A DNA stretch of 64,000 nt from Bacteroidota bacterium. GTDB lineage: Bacteria; Bacteroidota; Bacteroidia; Cytophagales; Cyclobacteriaceae. Below, piece after piece: positions 17,507 to 26,428 of this stretch. The position numbers were made by a program, and so were the translations under genes. Position 1 is the stretch's first letter; each line of letters begins with the position of its first letter. The DNA lies in the NCBI GenBank assembly GCA_023412765.1, contig JAEZBX010000349.1:1-64000 (forward strand), written 5' to 3'. The notes beneath the pieces were generated by a model. The model did no database searches, was not told the DNA's origin, and saw only the letters and a program-made list of their open reading frames with translations.

Positions 17507-17764
17507 ATGAGTAAAAAAATATTATTCGTATTGGTGATTCTGGTAAGCGCAATTGCTGACGTGTCTGCTCAATGCGCAATGTGCCGAACAACTCTTGAAA
17601 ATAACTATTCAAACGGTGATCCAGGAATAGCCGCGGGGATCAACACCGGAATTCTTTATCTGTTAAGCATGCCCTATCTCGCCGTAGTAATTCTCGGATA
17701 TCTTTGGTATAAATCCAGTAAGAATGCCAGCAAAAAATTTTCAGACAGCTCTGCTGCTCGGTAA
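17507..17764 (+). CDS. Small exported membrane protein with CAMC motif
   Basis: 85 residues from the ATG at 17507, preferred over an in-frame GTG at 17492 because it begins directly with a signal-peptide-like stretch. After the predicted cleavage (SAQ) comes CAMCRTTLENN, then a single transmembrane helix and a basic tail. The CxxC would lie just outside the membrane. I recognise this as a conserved uncharacterised protein of Bacteroidota cox loci, not as a named family. A copper or thiol role is inference from the CxxC and the neighbours. Its 3' end overlaps the DUF983 gene by 41 nt. Confidence 0.75.
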   Translation: MSKKILFVLVILVSAIADVSAQCAMCRTTLENNYSNGDPGIAAGINTGILYLLSMPYLAVVILGYLWYKSSKNASKKFSDSSAAR

Positions 17765-18110
17765 ATGCCCGCGCTGTCGGGAAGGCAACATTTTTAAGTA
17801 CCCTGTTCGTCGTCTCACAAAATTCAATGCGATGAATAAGACTTGTCCGCATTGTGGAGTGAGCCTTGAGCCGGAGCCCGGCTTTTATCAGGGTGCCATG
17901 TATGTGCAGTACGGGTTCACCATGGTATTACTCATAATCATCAGTATCATACTATCATTGTCAGGTGATTTTTCTGAATGGGTCTATATCGGTGTGACCA
18001 TAGCTGCAATCATCATTCTCGCACCAATAAATTATAGGGCATCGCGCATAGTGTATCTCTATATGTTTGGCGGCATCAAATACAAGCCTCATCTGTCGCA
18101 ACCAAAGTAA
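17724..18110 (+). CDS. DUF983 family protein (zinc-ribbon plus two helices)
   Basis: 128 residues. Two CPxC pairs, KCPRC and TCPHCG, about 30 residues apart look like a zinc ribbon. They are followed by EPGFYQGAMYVQYG, the DUF983 hallmark, and two transmembrane helices. DUF983 genes are frequent beside cytochrome oxidase genes, but no reaction is known. The 41-nt overlap with the preceding gene implies coupled translation. It ends the oxidase accessory group, 37 nt before the large kinase gene. Confidence 0.85.
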   Translation: MPAKNFQTALLLGKCPRCREGNIFKYPVRRLTKFNAMNKTCPHCGVSLEPEPGFYQGAMYVQYGFTMVLLIIISIILSLSGDFSEWVYIGVTIAAIIILAPINYRASRIVYLYMFGGIKYKPHLSQPK

Positions 18111-18147
18111 TTCAGTAACTTTATACATCATCAACACGTGAGATTCG

Positions 18148-21100
18148 TTGAACCGGAACTACTTAGCATTTGGATCAATACTTTTTTTTATTGCCGGACT
18201 CGCGCTGGCGTACGTGGCGAACAGACCGGTTTTGCCTCAGGATATTGCGCTTACCGTTTCCCGGAATTTGGAGAAAGAAATTGAAAAGGCTAATGAGGAA
18301 GCCGGATCAATACTTGCCAATCTACACGAGCCTGGTTATAGGCTTCCACAAATAAAAGGACTTTCCTTTTTTCTTTTCGACAGGGGTCGTCTTGCTGAAT
18401 GGTCCAACAATGATTTTGTTCCAACTTCAGCATCAGTTGTGCAACCGTTCAGTATTAAATTGCTAAAGGCAGGCAATGGTAATTACATTGCCAAACGGTG
18501 GCAGGTTAACACGTCGCAATTTCTTGTTGCTGTCATTCCACTTATAAGGAATTACACCATCACCAACGACTATCTGAGGACTGAATGGAATGAACGCATA
18601 TTCCCATCGCCAGGCTTTGATATTTTGGAGGCCGATGCTAATCTAGGTATCCCTGTCTGCGTTGGCGAGCAATGTGTGTTTCGCGTTAGTTTCTTGCGGA
18701 ATGAACTTCCTTTAAATTCTGGAACGAAAGCCGCAGCGGTAGCACTTATCTCAATTGCAATTATTTTGTTTGCCGCGATTGTTTACAAATTTATTAAGCG
18801 CATTCCGGCGCCCGAGTTGCAATTGCTTACTTTATATATTTTTCTGTTAGCCTTACGCTATGGGATGGTCGCTTTAAATTTTCCTGCCGGACTTTTAACC
18901 TCCGACCTTTTTAACCCGCAAGTCTTTGCTTCTTCCACGCTGAATGCATCGTTAGGTGATCTGATCCTCAACGAAATTGCGCTCCTGTTTCTCTGCATCC
19001 ATTTATTCTTGAATTACAGAGGATTTGTTACGCTTAGATATTTCTACCGCGAAGATATAGTGTCATGGATACTCTCCGTCGTCTCTGCAGTGTGCGTATT
19101 ATTTGCAATGCTCTTTCCCTTCATTGTAATTCAAACGCTATACAATAACTCGTCCATCACACTCGACCTTTCGCATTCGTTGCGCTTTGATAATTTGCGC
19201 ATAGTCGGTACGGTGGCTGTTTTGCTTTCTGGTGTTTGTTCTTTTCTGTTCGCTCATACCTTTATTCGTTTGTTAATTGCAGATGGCGAACGAGTACGGG
19301 TCGTTGTTTCATTTCTAATTGCAACGATATTTTTTTCTCTGATCAATACCTTGGTTGAACAATCATACCTCTCGTCATTATTCCTGGGTACCGGATATTT
19401 TGTTCTGGTGTATTTCCTGAAACTGTACGGAAGTTTAAGGCAATTGAGTTTTGGAACCTTCGTATACCTTTTCGTATCGATATTTTTTCTTTCTACAAAT
19501 GGCGCATATGCCATCCACGCATACGAACGGCAGGAAAAAATTGATGACCAGTTTCGGTTTGCATCCAATTTTTTGATTGATCGCGATTATTTCGGAGAAT
19601 ATTTGCTTAATGAGACAGCTGATAAAATTTCAAAAGACGTTTTCAGTCAAATAAGTATTGCATCACCATTCCTGAGCAGGGACGCTGTGCGACAGAAGAT
19701 CAGGCAGGTCTTTATTTCGAGCTATTTCAACAAGTATGATGTTGAGATTTACATCTTTAACGCAGCGGGACAATCCTTCGACAATCGCACGACTGCCACC
19801 TACAATCAAATGATCGGAGCGTATGATCATGAGAACTTTCGGACGGCTTATGAAAATGTGTATTTTATTAATAGTCCTTCGACCGATGTCACTCAAAAGT
19901 ACCTGGTTAAGATTCCTATGCGAAGACTCAATGTAATCGCAGGGTATATCGTTTTAGAATTTTCATTGAAGAAAGTTATTCCGGAAAGCGTTTATCCCGA
20001 ATTGTTGGTTGACAATAGCTTCAAAGAATTCTATCGTTCACAGGATATTAGCTATGCCGTTTACTCCGATACAAGCTTGCTTTTCAGCTCGGGTGACTTT
20101 AACTATGAAGTGGGTTTTCACCGCGAATGGTTGGGAAGACCTGAACTACATACTGTAGGTATAAGGGAAGCTGGCTTCGACCATATAGCACAGGAAGATC
20201 AGAACGGACGCGTTGCCGTAGTTTCGTCACCTCAGACTAAACCGGCGTTTATCCTGGCGAACTTTTCATTTTGGCTGGTTCTGGGATTGACGATCATATT
20301 TATGCAATTGCTGTTTCTTGGGATTCAGAATTATGTGCGTGGCGAAAAACTGTTTTTTTCTGCGCGGATACAGTTGCTTCTCAATGCCGCGTTTTTTCTC
20401 CCACTCATTATTGTAAGTGTCACGACACTAAACTTGACAAATATTTCATCGCAGATTCAATTGAATAATGAATATCTTAACAAAGCTGAGTCCTTTGGGA
20501 CACAACTTTCGGTCTATCTGGACAATTATCTGGACGCAGGTAGGGGTGACGTGGGTAGCTTTGAAAATCACCTTACCGATCTTGCCAGTCTGACAAACCT
20601 TGATGCAAATGTTTTTAATGTTAATGGGGAAATCATTGCATCGAGTCAACCGCTTATCGTAGAAAATAATCTTGTCTCCGGGTACATCAATCCTCGGGCG
20701 CGACATGAAATACTTGCAGGTAAGAACTTGTTAATTCAAACTGAGAATGTTGGTACACTGGAGTACTTCGTTTCATATGCAGCACTAAAGGCACCGCGCA
20801 CCGGCAAGTTGATTGGTATCCTTGGAATTCCGTTCTTTCAGTCTGCCTATTCGCTTGAGAAGGTGCAAATCTCCATCCTTGCTAATATTCTCAGCATTTT
20901 TGCATTGATCTTTATTGGCCTGGTGATACTATCGTATTTCGTCTCACAGTGGCTGACATTCCCGCTGAAATTCATCACGCAGTCTCTTCGTCGAACGTCG
21001 CTGGTCAAAACAAACCAACCATTGATTTGGAACGCCGACGATGAGATCGGTCTTATGGTCAAGGAATACAACCAAATGCTATTCAAATTGGGAGAAAGTA

Positions 21101-21804
21101 AAGCAGAGCTTGAACAAACTCAGCGCGAACGAGCGTGGCGAGAAATAGCACAACAAGTGGCGCACGAGATAAAAAATCCGCTGACACCAATGAAGCTGAC
21201 ACTGCAGCAACTCGAGCGTTCATTGATTTCTAACAATCACACATCGGAAAAAACAGCTAAGGCCGTTGCGTCTCTCCTGACGCAAGTTGAAACGTTGAAC
21301 GAAATTGCGTCATCATTTAGCTCTTTTGCAAAAATGCCCGAGCCGGTAATGCATCCGTTGGAACTGGTTTCGCTGACAAAACGGATTGTCGATTTGCATA
21401 TGCATGCGGGTGACCTGGTGTTTAGTTCTACTGTAAAGGAGGCATTTGTTCTCGGCGATGACCAATTGTTAGGACGAACTTTTTCTAACCTCATCCTGAA
21501 CTCTTTTCAGTCTGCGCAGCCTGGTAAGGCTATGCAAGTCAGAGTGAACTTGTCAAAAGAAAATGAGGATTACTTAATAGCGATTGAAGACACGGGCAAA
21601 GGAATAACTGACGAAGAAGCGGAGCGGATCTTCTCGCCACACTTTACTACGAAACGTTCTGGCTCTGGATTGGGACTTGCCATTAGCAAACAGGCAATCG
21701 AGCAGATGAAAGGAAAAATTTGGTTTGAATCGACTTTAGGTAAGGGGACAACCTTTTACATTTCATTGCCGGTTTTAAACCAGGATCTTAAAATCTCAAC
21801 GTAA
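18148..21804 (+). CDS. Very large multi-membrane sensor histidine kinase (NtrY-like kinase core)
   Basis: 1218 residues from TTG at 18148; an in-frame stop at 18139 excludes any earlier start. Order: helix 1 (about 5-25), a periplasmic segment to about 195, eight or so helices between about 196 and 455, an extracytoplasmic sensor segment to about 700, two helices (about 705-765), a second extracytoplasmic segment (about 770-905), a helix (about 915-940), HAMP, then HisKA with VAHEIKNPLTPMK (phospho-His1006) and HATPase_c with NLILNSFQSA, EDTGKGI and SGSGLGLAIS. The kinase core resembles NtrY. It has two sensor segments and a separate polytopic module. Its tail overlaps the convergent kinase gene by 17 nt. 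It probably works with the sigma-54 regulator encoded nearby, but no partner is proven. Confidence 0.88.
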   Translation: MNRNYLAFGSILFFIAGLALAYVANRPVLPQDIALTVSRNLEKEIEKANEEAGSILANLHEPGYRLPQIKGLSFFLFDRGRLAEWSNNDFVPTSASVVQPFSIKLLKAGNGNYIAKRWQVNTSQFLVAVIPLIRNYTITNDYLRTEWNERIFPSPGFDILEADANLGIPVCVGEQCVFRVSFLRNELPLNSGTKAAAVALISIAIILFAAIVYKFIKRIPAPELQLLTLYIFLLALRYGMVALNFPAGLLTSDLFNPQVFASSTLNASLGDLILNEIALLFLCIHLFLNYRGFVTLRYFYREDIVSWILSVVSAVCVLFAMLFPFIVIQTLYNNSSITLDLSHSLRFDNLRIVGTVAVLLSGVCSFLFAHTFIRLLIADGERVRVVVSFLIATIFFSLINTLVEQSYLSSLFLGTGYFVLVYFLKLYGSLRQLSFGTFVYLFVSIFFLSTNGAYAIHAYERQEKIDDQFRFASNFLIDRDYFGEYLLNETADKISKDVFSQISIASPFLSRDAVRQKIRQVFISSYFNKYDVEIYIFNAAGQSFDNRTTATYNQMIGAYDHENFRTAYENVYFINSPSTDVTQKYLVKIPMRRLNVIAGYIVLEFSLKKVIPESVYPELLVDNSFKEFYRSQDISYAVYSDTSLLFSSGDFNYEVGFHREWLGRPELHTVGIREAGFDHIAQEDQNGRVAVVSSPQTKPAFILANFSFWLVLGLTIIFMQLLFLGIQNYVRGEKLFFSARIQLLLNAAFFLPLIIVSVTTLNLTNISSQIQLNNEYLNKAESFGTQLSVYLDNYLDAGRGDVGSFENHLTDLASLTNLDANVFNVNGEIIASSQPLIVENNLVSGYINPRARHEILAGKNLLIQTENVGTLEYFVSYAALKAPRTGKLIGILGIPFFQSAYSLEKVQISILANILSIFALIFIGLVILSYFVSQWLTFPLKFITQSLRRTSLVKTNQPLIWNADDEIGLMVKEYNQMLFKLGESKAELEQTQRERAWREIAQQVAHEIKNPLTPMKLTLQQLERSLISNNHTSEKTAKAVASLLTQVETLNEIASSFSSFAKMPEPVMHPLELVSLTKRIVDLHMHAGDLVFSSTVKEAFVLGDDQLLGRTFSNLILNSFQSAQPGKAMQVRVNLSKENEDYLIAIEDTGKGITDEEAERIFSPHFTTKRSGSGLGLAISKQAIEQMKGKIWFESTLGKGTTFYISLPVLNQDLKIST

Positions 21805-23140
21805 AAACTGTCTTTACGTCAGGAATTGATTCGACTGTAATGGACCCATTGTGCATTTGCATTATTTGCCTAGACAAACTTAAACCAATCCCGGATCCCG
21901 TTCGCTTTGTAGTGTAGAACGGAACAAAAATGTGTTCGACCGCTTCTTTAATGATACCTGGCCCGTTGTCGATCACTTCTATCTTAACGGTATTTTCATC
22001 GTAACTGCCGATCAGCTCAAGTCTCGGGTTTTCAGTTTCGGATAGTGCTTCAATGGCATTTTTCAAAAGATTGATCAAAACCTGTTCTATCATTTCTACA
22101 TCAGCCTGGATGGTGAGATATTCGGAGTTGCATTCGTAATGGAAATCGATAGCTGTTTTCTTAAGTTCGGTCCGCATCAGTTGTGCTACATGGGTAATAA
22201 GGTCCCTTAGCCGCACCGTTGACATCTTAGGCTTCGGTAGTGAAGTATATTCGCGGTAAGCATCAATAAATTTGATCAGCCCTTTACTGCGGTTCTCAAT
22301 AGTACTTAAACCTTCTCTGAGATCCTCGGCGCCTTCCTCTTTCAATTCATAGTGAGAATTTTTCCTTTCCATATCATGGTCAAGAATTTCGCGTAGCGTT
22401 GACGTTAGTGACGAGATTGGGGTGATGGAATTCATGATTTCATGGCGAAGCACACGCGTAAGATTCTGCCAGGCTTCCAGCTCTTGCTTTTGCAGCTCAG
22501 GCTGGATGTTTTGGAGAGTGACCAACTTTACATCGGTTCCTCTTATCCTCAATTCAGTGGATTGGATGGTGAGGTAAATTTCGTTAGGTCCTTTGTAGAG
22601 CTCACTTTTGCCAAGTTCGGCACTATTGATGGCGTGGTAAAGTTTTGGATTGAGCGATATCAGCTCCTTGATGTTTTTAATATTGGACGTTCCGATAAAC
22701 CGTTTTGCATTTGTATTAATCAACTGCACGTTCCCATCGATATCGAATGAAAGAATACCGGTCCGAACCTGCTGAACTACTGAATTAAGGTATTGCCAGT
22801 GCTCTTCCTTTTCGGACCGGGCTTTACGAAATGCTTCCAACACTTCGTTGAATGCAATGTTGAGTTCCTTGAAACTTTTCCCAAGGCGGTTGTCAGCTGC
22901 AAAACCAGAGATAAAATCTGAATATTTGACCGATTCCAGAAAGCGTGTGAGCTTTCGGTTTGTCTGGCTGATGAATTTAAAGATATCAACGAGCTGAAGG
23001 ACAATGATGATGCCCATAAGCATCGCCGCAAAAAGCATATTCGGCCTCGTTATCATAAAGACGAACAAAGCCATGGTCAAGCCGAGCAACACCACCCGGA
23101 TTATTACCCGAGCGCGAAAATCATTAAAGCCTAATTTCAA
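21788..23140 (-). CDS. NtrY-like sensor histidine kinase
   Basis: 450 residues. Two hydrophobic helices lie near 12-55 with almost no periplasmic loop. A HAMP-like linker follows, then a PAS-type segment (about 115-215, with GILSFDIDGNVQLINTNAKRF), HisKA with RVLRHEIMNSITPIS (phospho-His233), and HATPase_c with NLLKNAIEAL, IDNGPGI and TGSGIGLSLSRQI. The start is TTG at 23138-23140; no ATG is available upstream before a stop. Reading direction and order (regulator gene first, then this kinase) suggest a two-gene two-component operon, separated by 237 nt of repeat-rich spacer. The likely output is activation of the sigma-54 regulator at 23378-24757. Confidence 0.9.
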   Translation of the reverse strand: MKLGFNDFRARVIIRVVLLGLTMALFVFMITRPNMLFAAMLMGIIIVLQLVDIFKFISQTNRKLTRFLESVKYSDFISGFAADNRLGKSFKELNIAFNEVLEAFRKARSEKEEHWQYLNSVVQQVRTGILSFDIDGNVQLINTNAKRFIGTSNIKNIKELISLNPKLYHAINSAELGKSELYKGPNEIYLTIQSTELRIRGTDVKLVTLQNIQPELQKQELEAWQNLTRVLRHEIMNSITPISSLTSTLREILDHDMERKNSHYELKEEGAEDLREGLSTIENRSKGLIKFIDAYREYTSLPKPKMSTVRLRDLITHVAQLMRTELKKTAIDFHYECNSEYLTIQADVEMIEQVLINLLKNAIEALSETENPRLELIGSYDENTVKIEVIDNGPGIIKEAVEHIFVPFYTTKRTGSGIGLSLSRQIMQMHNGSITVESIPDVKTVFTLRF

Positions 23141-23377
23141 GTTAAAAGTTCTCGGCTTAAAGTTCTGCGATTATCGGTTGGAAAACAATATGGTTTAAAG
23201 TTTGAGGTTTAAGGTTTGAAGTTGCAGGCCTGAACGGGCAACTAGCTTTCTCAAGTGGGCAGGCACTGACAGGGCACGAATGAAATAGCAGCACGCTAGA
23301 GCGTTTTGCGTTAAGCGTTTCGCATTATGCCCTTTAGCCGGACGCAAGCTGTCAGCTGTTGGCTGAAAGCTGACAGC
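23141..23377. repeat. Spacer filled with three kinds of short-period repeats
   Basis: The gap between the response regulator and its kinase holds a TTTAAAG/TTTGAGG-type run (about 23194-23220), a GCGTTT run (23301-23323), and a perfect 12-bp inverted repeat at the regulator stop (23346-23357 with 23368-23379, 10-nt loop). No open reading frame of note. The last hairpin overlaps the regulator stop codon but has no T-run on the minus strand, so it is not a standard terminator. Confidence 0.6.
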
Positions 23378-24757
23378 TTACAGTCCGTACTTCTCCAACC
23401 TTCTATAAAGCGACGACCGGGTTAGACCCAACTCAGAAGCTGCCTGGGTAATATTGCCATTGTATTTCTTGAGGACCTTTCGAATAAGAAGTTTTTCTAC
23501 TTCTTCGAGATTGTACTGGTCAAGGCTCAGCTGGCCATCTTCCTTTCCAGAGGAAGGAGTGAAATTAAAATCCTCGGGCTGTAGCACGCTCGTTCCGCTG
23601 AGGATAATGGCGCGTTCCAGGGCATGTTGAAGTTCTCTTATATTGCCTGGCCATGGATGTTTATGCATCCTTGACATGGCAGCTTCGCTAATCTTCGTTA
23701 CACTCTTGTCGTATTTTGATGCATAGTGCTTTAAAAAGTGATTGGCTAAAAGAGGGATGTCCTCGAACCTTTCGCGCAACGGCGGTATTTCAATCTCTAT
23801 TGTATTGATGCGATACAGAAGATCCTGACGAAAACGATTCTCCTTCACCATTTCATAAAGTGGCATGTTGGTAGCACAGATTAGCCGTATATCAATAGGT
23901 GTATCCTTGTTTGATCCAACGCGGCTCACCTTTCGATTTTGTAAAACCGTAAGAAGTTTGGCCTGAAGGGGCATTGATAAATTTCCAATCTCGTCGAGGA
24001 AGAGAGTACCGTGATTTGCCATCTCAAAACGCCCCGCACGATCTTCCTTTGCATCTGTGAACGATCCTTTCTTATGCCCGAATAATTCACTTTCGAATAG
24101 CGTCTCCGTTATTGATCCAAGATCGACGGCGGCAAAATTCTCGTTCTTCCGGGAGGAGTTCCGATGGATGGCTCGGGCGATCAGTTCTTTGCCAGTTCCA
24201 TTCTCGCCAAGGATAAGAACATTGGCGTCCGTTTTGGCAACGCGGTCTATGGTTTGGAAGATCTTCTGCATTGCCGCGCTTTGACCAATGATCTCGCTAT
24301 ACCGGTCATTCAGCACCTGGTTGATCTCCTGATTCTTAATTTTCAGATTTTCGATAACATCGCGTGATTCCCGCAGCCTCATCGCCGAGTAGAGTGTTGC
24401 CAGCAGTTTTTCGTTTTCCCATGGCTTCACGACAAAATCGGTTGCCCCAGCTTTAATGGCCTTGACCGCCATCTGTATATCTCCATATGCTGTGATCAGA
24501 ACTACTACTGCGGATGGATCGAGTTGGAGAATCCGCTCCAGCCAGTAATAACCTTCGCTACCGCTGCTCACATCTTTTGTGAAATTCATATCAAGCAGGA
24601 TTACATCGTAATCCTCATTGTTCATGAGGGCGGGTATTGCCTCCGGATTTTTTTCAACGTCAACCTGCGAGAAGTGTCGCTTCAGGTGCATTTTGGCCGC
24701 TTTGAGGAGGTCTTCGTTATCGTCAACAATTAGGATTTTCCCGCTTTTCTGTTCCAT
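23378..24757 (-). CDS. NtrC-family sigma-54-dependent response regulator
   Basis: 459 residues with REC, AAA+ and Fis-type HTH domains. The phospho-acceptor is Asp56 in VILLDMNF, with Lys111 in KPW. Walker A is GENGTGKE (184-191). The sigma-54 contact loop reads GSFTDA (231-236) instead of GAFTGA, a variant I associate with Bacteroidota members. The C-terminus (GNITQAASELGLTRSSLYRR) is the DNA-binding helix-turn-helix. It is divergent from the HlyD/ABC export operon, with a candidate sigma-54 promoter and a palindrome between them, so control of that operon is the likely job. It is followed on the same strand by the NtrY-like kinase. Confidence 0.94.
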   Translation of the reverse strand: MEQKSGKILIVDDNEDLLKAAKMHLKRHFSQVDVEKNPEAIPALMNNEDYDVILLDMNFTKDVSSGSEGYYWLERILQLDPSAVVVLITAYGDIQMAVKAIKAGATDFVVKPWENEKLLATLYSAMRLRESRDVIENLKIKNQEINQVLNDRYSEIIGQSAAMQKIFQTIDRVAKTDANVLILGENGTGKELIARAIHRNSSRKNENFAAVDLGSITETLFESELFGHKKGSFTDAKEDRAGRFEMANHGTLFLDEIGNLSMPLQAKLLTVLQNRKVSRVGSNKDTPIDIRLICATNMPLYEMVKENRFRQDLLYRINTIEIEIPPLRERFEDIPLLANHFLKHYASKYDKSVTKISEAAMSRMHKHPWPGNIRELQHALERAIILSGTSVLQPEDFNFTPSSGKEDGQLSLDQYNLEEVEKLLIRKVLKKYNGNITQAASELGLTRSSLYRRLEKYGL

Positions 24758-24904
24758 TAAAGTTCGGTTTTGGCTAGGTTAGGATTTGGCTTATATAATT
24801 ATGTCCGCTAATGGGCAAAGTATATACCGAAAGTTACGTGCCTGCATAGCATGCGGGAAACGCACTTTTGCCATAAATATAGCCGTTCGAATGCGGACAT
24901 AGAC

Positions 24905-24918
24905 GTTCACATGTGAAC
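24905..24918. promoter_or_regulatory. Perfect 14-bp palindrome, candidate activator site
   Basis: GTTCACATGTGAAC is a perfect palindrome. Its centre lies about 74 nt upstream of the candidate sigma-54 -12 element, a fitting place for an NtrC-type dimer to bind. The divergent regulator gene starts about 150 nt away. Confidence 0.5.
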
Positions 24919-24971
24919 TGATTTTTCGATCGCACAATTCAAATAAAGGGTGAAATTGGCTTTCAGGCGGT

Positions 24972-24987
24972 TGGCACACTTGTTGGC
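24972..24987 (+). promoter_or_regulatory. Candidate sigma-54 (-24/-12) promoter of the export operon
   Basis: TGGCAC at 24972-24977, then ACTTG, then TTGG. The sigma-54 consensus is TGGCAC-N5-TTGC; the only departure is G for C at the final position. It lies 66 nt before the HlyD start codon, in the gap opposite a sigma-54 response regulator. Confidence 0.55.
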
Positions 24988-25052
24988 ATTCGGGGTACAC
25001 GTCATATTGGTTTTTATTAAATATGATCTATGGATCATAAATTTTAATTTGA

Positions 25053-26303
25053 ATGGATAAGCAAATAAAAAAGAAGAAGTGGACGGTAAAGAAGGTAGCT
25101 ACCTATGGTGGGATTGCACTGTTTGTGATTTTTATAGGCTATCAATTCATTTTTGCTGACCGTCGTTCGAAACTTAAGATCGATAGGGATAAGATTACAA
25201 TATCTGAAGTCAAGCGCGGCGTTTTCCAGGAGTTCATACCTCAGACCGGAATTGTTGAGCCAAGCCGTACCGTCTACCTCGATGCAGTAGAGGGTGGTAC
25301 TATAAAACGAGTTGTTGCCGAAAGCGGTGCGATGGTTAAGGAAGGAGATATAATTCTGGAATTAAGCAACCTCAACCGCGAAATTCAAGTCTTACAGCAG
25401 GAAGCGTCTCTGAACCAAAGCGTGAATGAGCTTAGGCAAACGCGTTTGTCATTAACGCAGAATGATTTGGCGCAACAACAAACGCTTGCCGAAGTTGATA
25501 AGGAATTGGCCAAACTAGTTCCTCAATATAACCGGCAGAAAATTCTTTACGAAAAGAAATTGGTTTCGAAACAGGATTTTGAAAGTGTTGAGGCTGACTA
25601 TCTTTTTAACCTCAAAAGGAGAGAGATCACCTACAGAACTTACAGAGCTGATTCGATAGAACGGATACGCCAGGTTAAGGATATCATGCAGTCTGAACTA
25701 CGAATGATGCAGAGTCTTGAAGGCGCAGGAAAGATTCTTGATAACCTCGTAATCAGGGCTCCTATTGATGGGCAGTTGTCTCGCCCGCAACTTGACCCTG
25801 GCCAGAGCATCAACACTGGTCAACGACTTGGTTGGATAGACGTAGTAGGCAGTTACAAAGTGAAGGTCCCTATTGATGAATTGTACCTTCCACGCATAAC
25901 CACTGGGTTGCATGCTACCACTACTTTCAACAATAAAGAATACGACCTGGTGATCGCTTACAAATATCCAGGTGCTACCAACGGCCGGTTTGAAGTCGAT
26001 ATGAACTTCGTAGGTGAGCAACCAAAAGGGATCATCAGAGGTCTTTCGCTCCGGTTGAGAATAGAGTTAGGTCAATCGTCTGAGGAACTGCTGTTGCCAG
26101 TTGGCGGATTTTACAAAGACACCGGTGGAAACTGGGTTTATGTGCTCGACGATGATAACCGCGCTGTCAAGAGGGATATTAAACTGGGCCGAAAGAGTGG
26201 TGCGGAGAATTTTGAGGTGCTTGAAGGGCTGGAGCCCGGCGATAAGGTCATAACCTCTTCGTATGAGAATTTTGGGACAAACGAAGTGCTGTTGTTGAAC
26301 TAA
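25053..26303 (+). CDS. HlyD/MacA-type periplasmic adaptor
   Basis: 416 residues: a short basic cytoplasmic N-terminus (KKKKWTVKK), one membrane anchor (about 18-36), a lipoyl/barrel-sandwich half (VYLDAVEGGTIKRVVAESGA), a long coiled-coil hairpin (about 115-225, rich in Gln/Leu/Arg), the second lipoyl half (IRAPIDGQLSRPQLDPGQ), and a C-terminal barrel. Adaptors of this kind link an inner-membrane ABC exporter to an outer-membrane channel. The ABC ATPase follows 125 nt downstream, and two FtsX-type permeases after that. No TolC-like gene is in the window. Probably under the candidate sigma-54 promoter at 24972. Confidence 0.9.
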   Translation: MDKQIKKKKWTVKKVATYGGIALFVIFIGYQFIFADRRSKLKIDRDKITISEVKRGVFQEFIPQTGIVEPSRTVYLDAVEGGTIKRVVAESGAMVKEGDIILELSNLNREIQVLQQEASLNQSVNELRQTRLSLTQNDLAQQQTLAEVDKELAKLVPQYNRQKILYEKKLVSKQDFESVEADYLFNLKRREITYRTYRADSIERIRQVKDIMQSELRMMQSLEGAGKILDNLVIRAPIDGQLSRPQLDPGQSINTGQRLGWIDVVGSYKVKVPIDELYLPRITTGLHATTTFNNKEYDLVIAYKYPGATNGRFEVDMNFVGEQPKGIIRGLSLRLRIELGQSSEELLLPVGGFYKDTGGNWVYVLDDDNRAVKRDIKLGRKSGAENFEVLEGLEPGDKVITSSYENFGTNEVLLLN

Positions 26304-26313
26304 AGAAGAAGAT

Positions 26314-26352
26314 GAATATCAAATAATGAATATCGAATATCGAATATCGAAC
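26314..26352. repeat. GAATATC short-period repeat
   Basis: GAATATC recurs at a 7-8 nt period from 26314 to 26352, between the adaptor and ATPase genes. Same general kind as the other short-period intergenic repeats here. No gene is contained in it. Confidence 0.75.
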
Positions 26353-26428
26353 AGAGTAACCATTACAAAAAATAGAAGTATTAAATCAAACTAAATAAGT
26401 CCTCCGACCATCAAAACATAAACTCACC

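Noticed and set aside
23346..23379. Terminator at the response regulator stop
   Set aside because: The stem is perfect, but neither strand has a T-run after it, so it is kept only as a repeat/hairpin.
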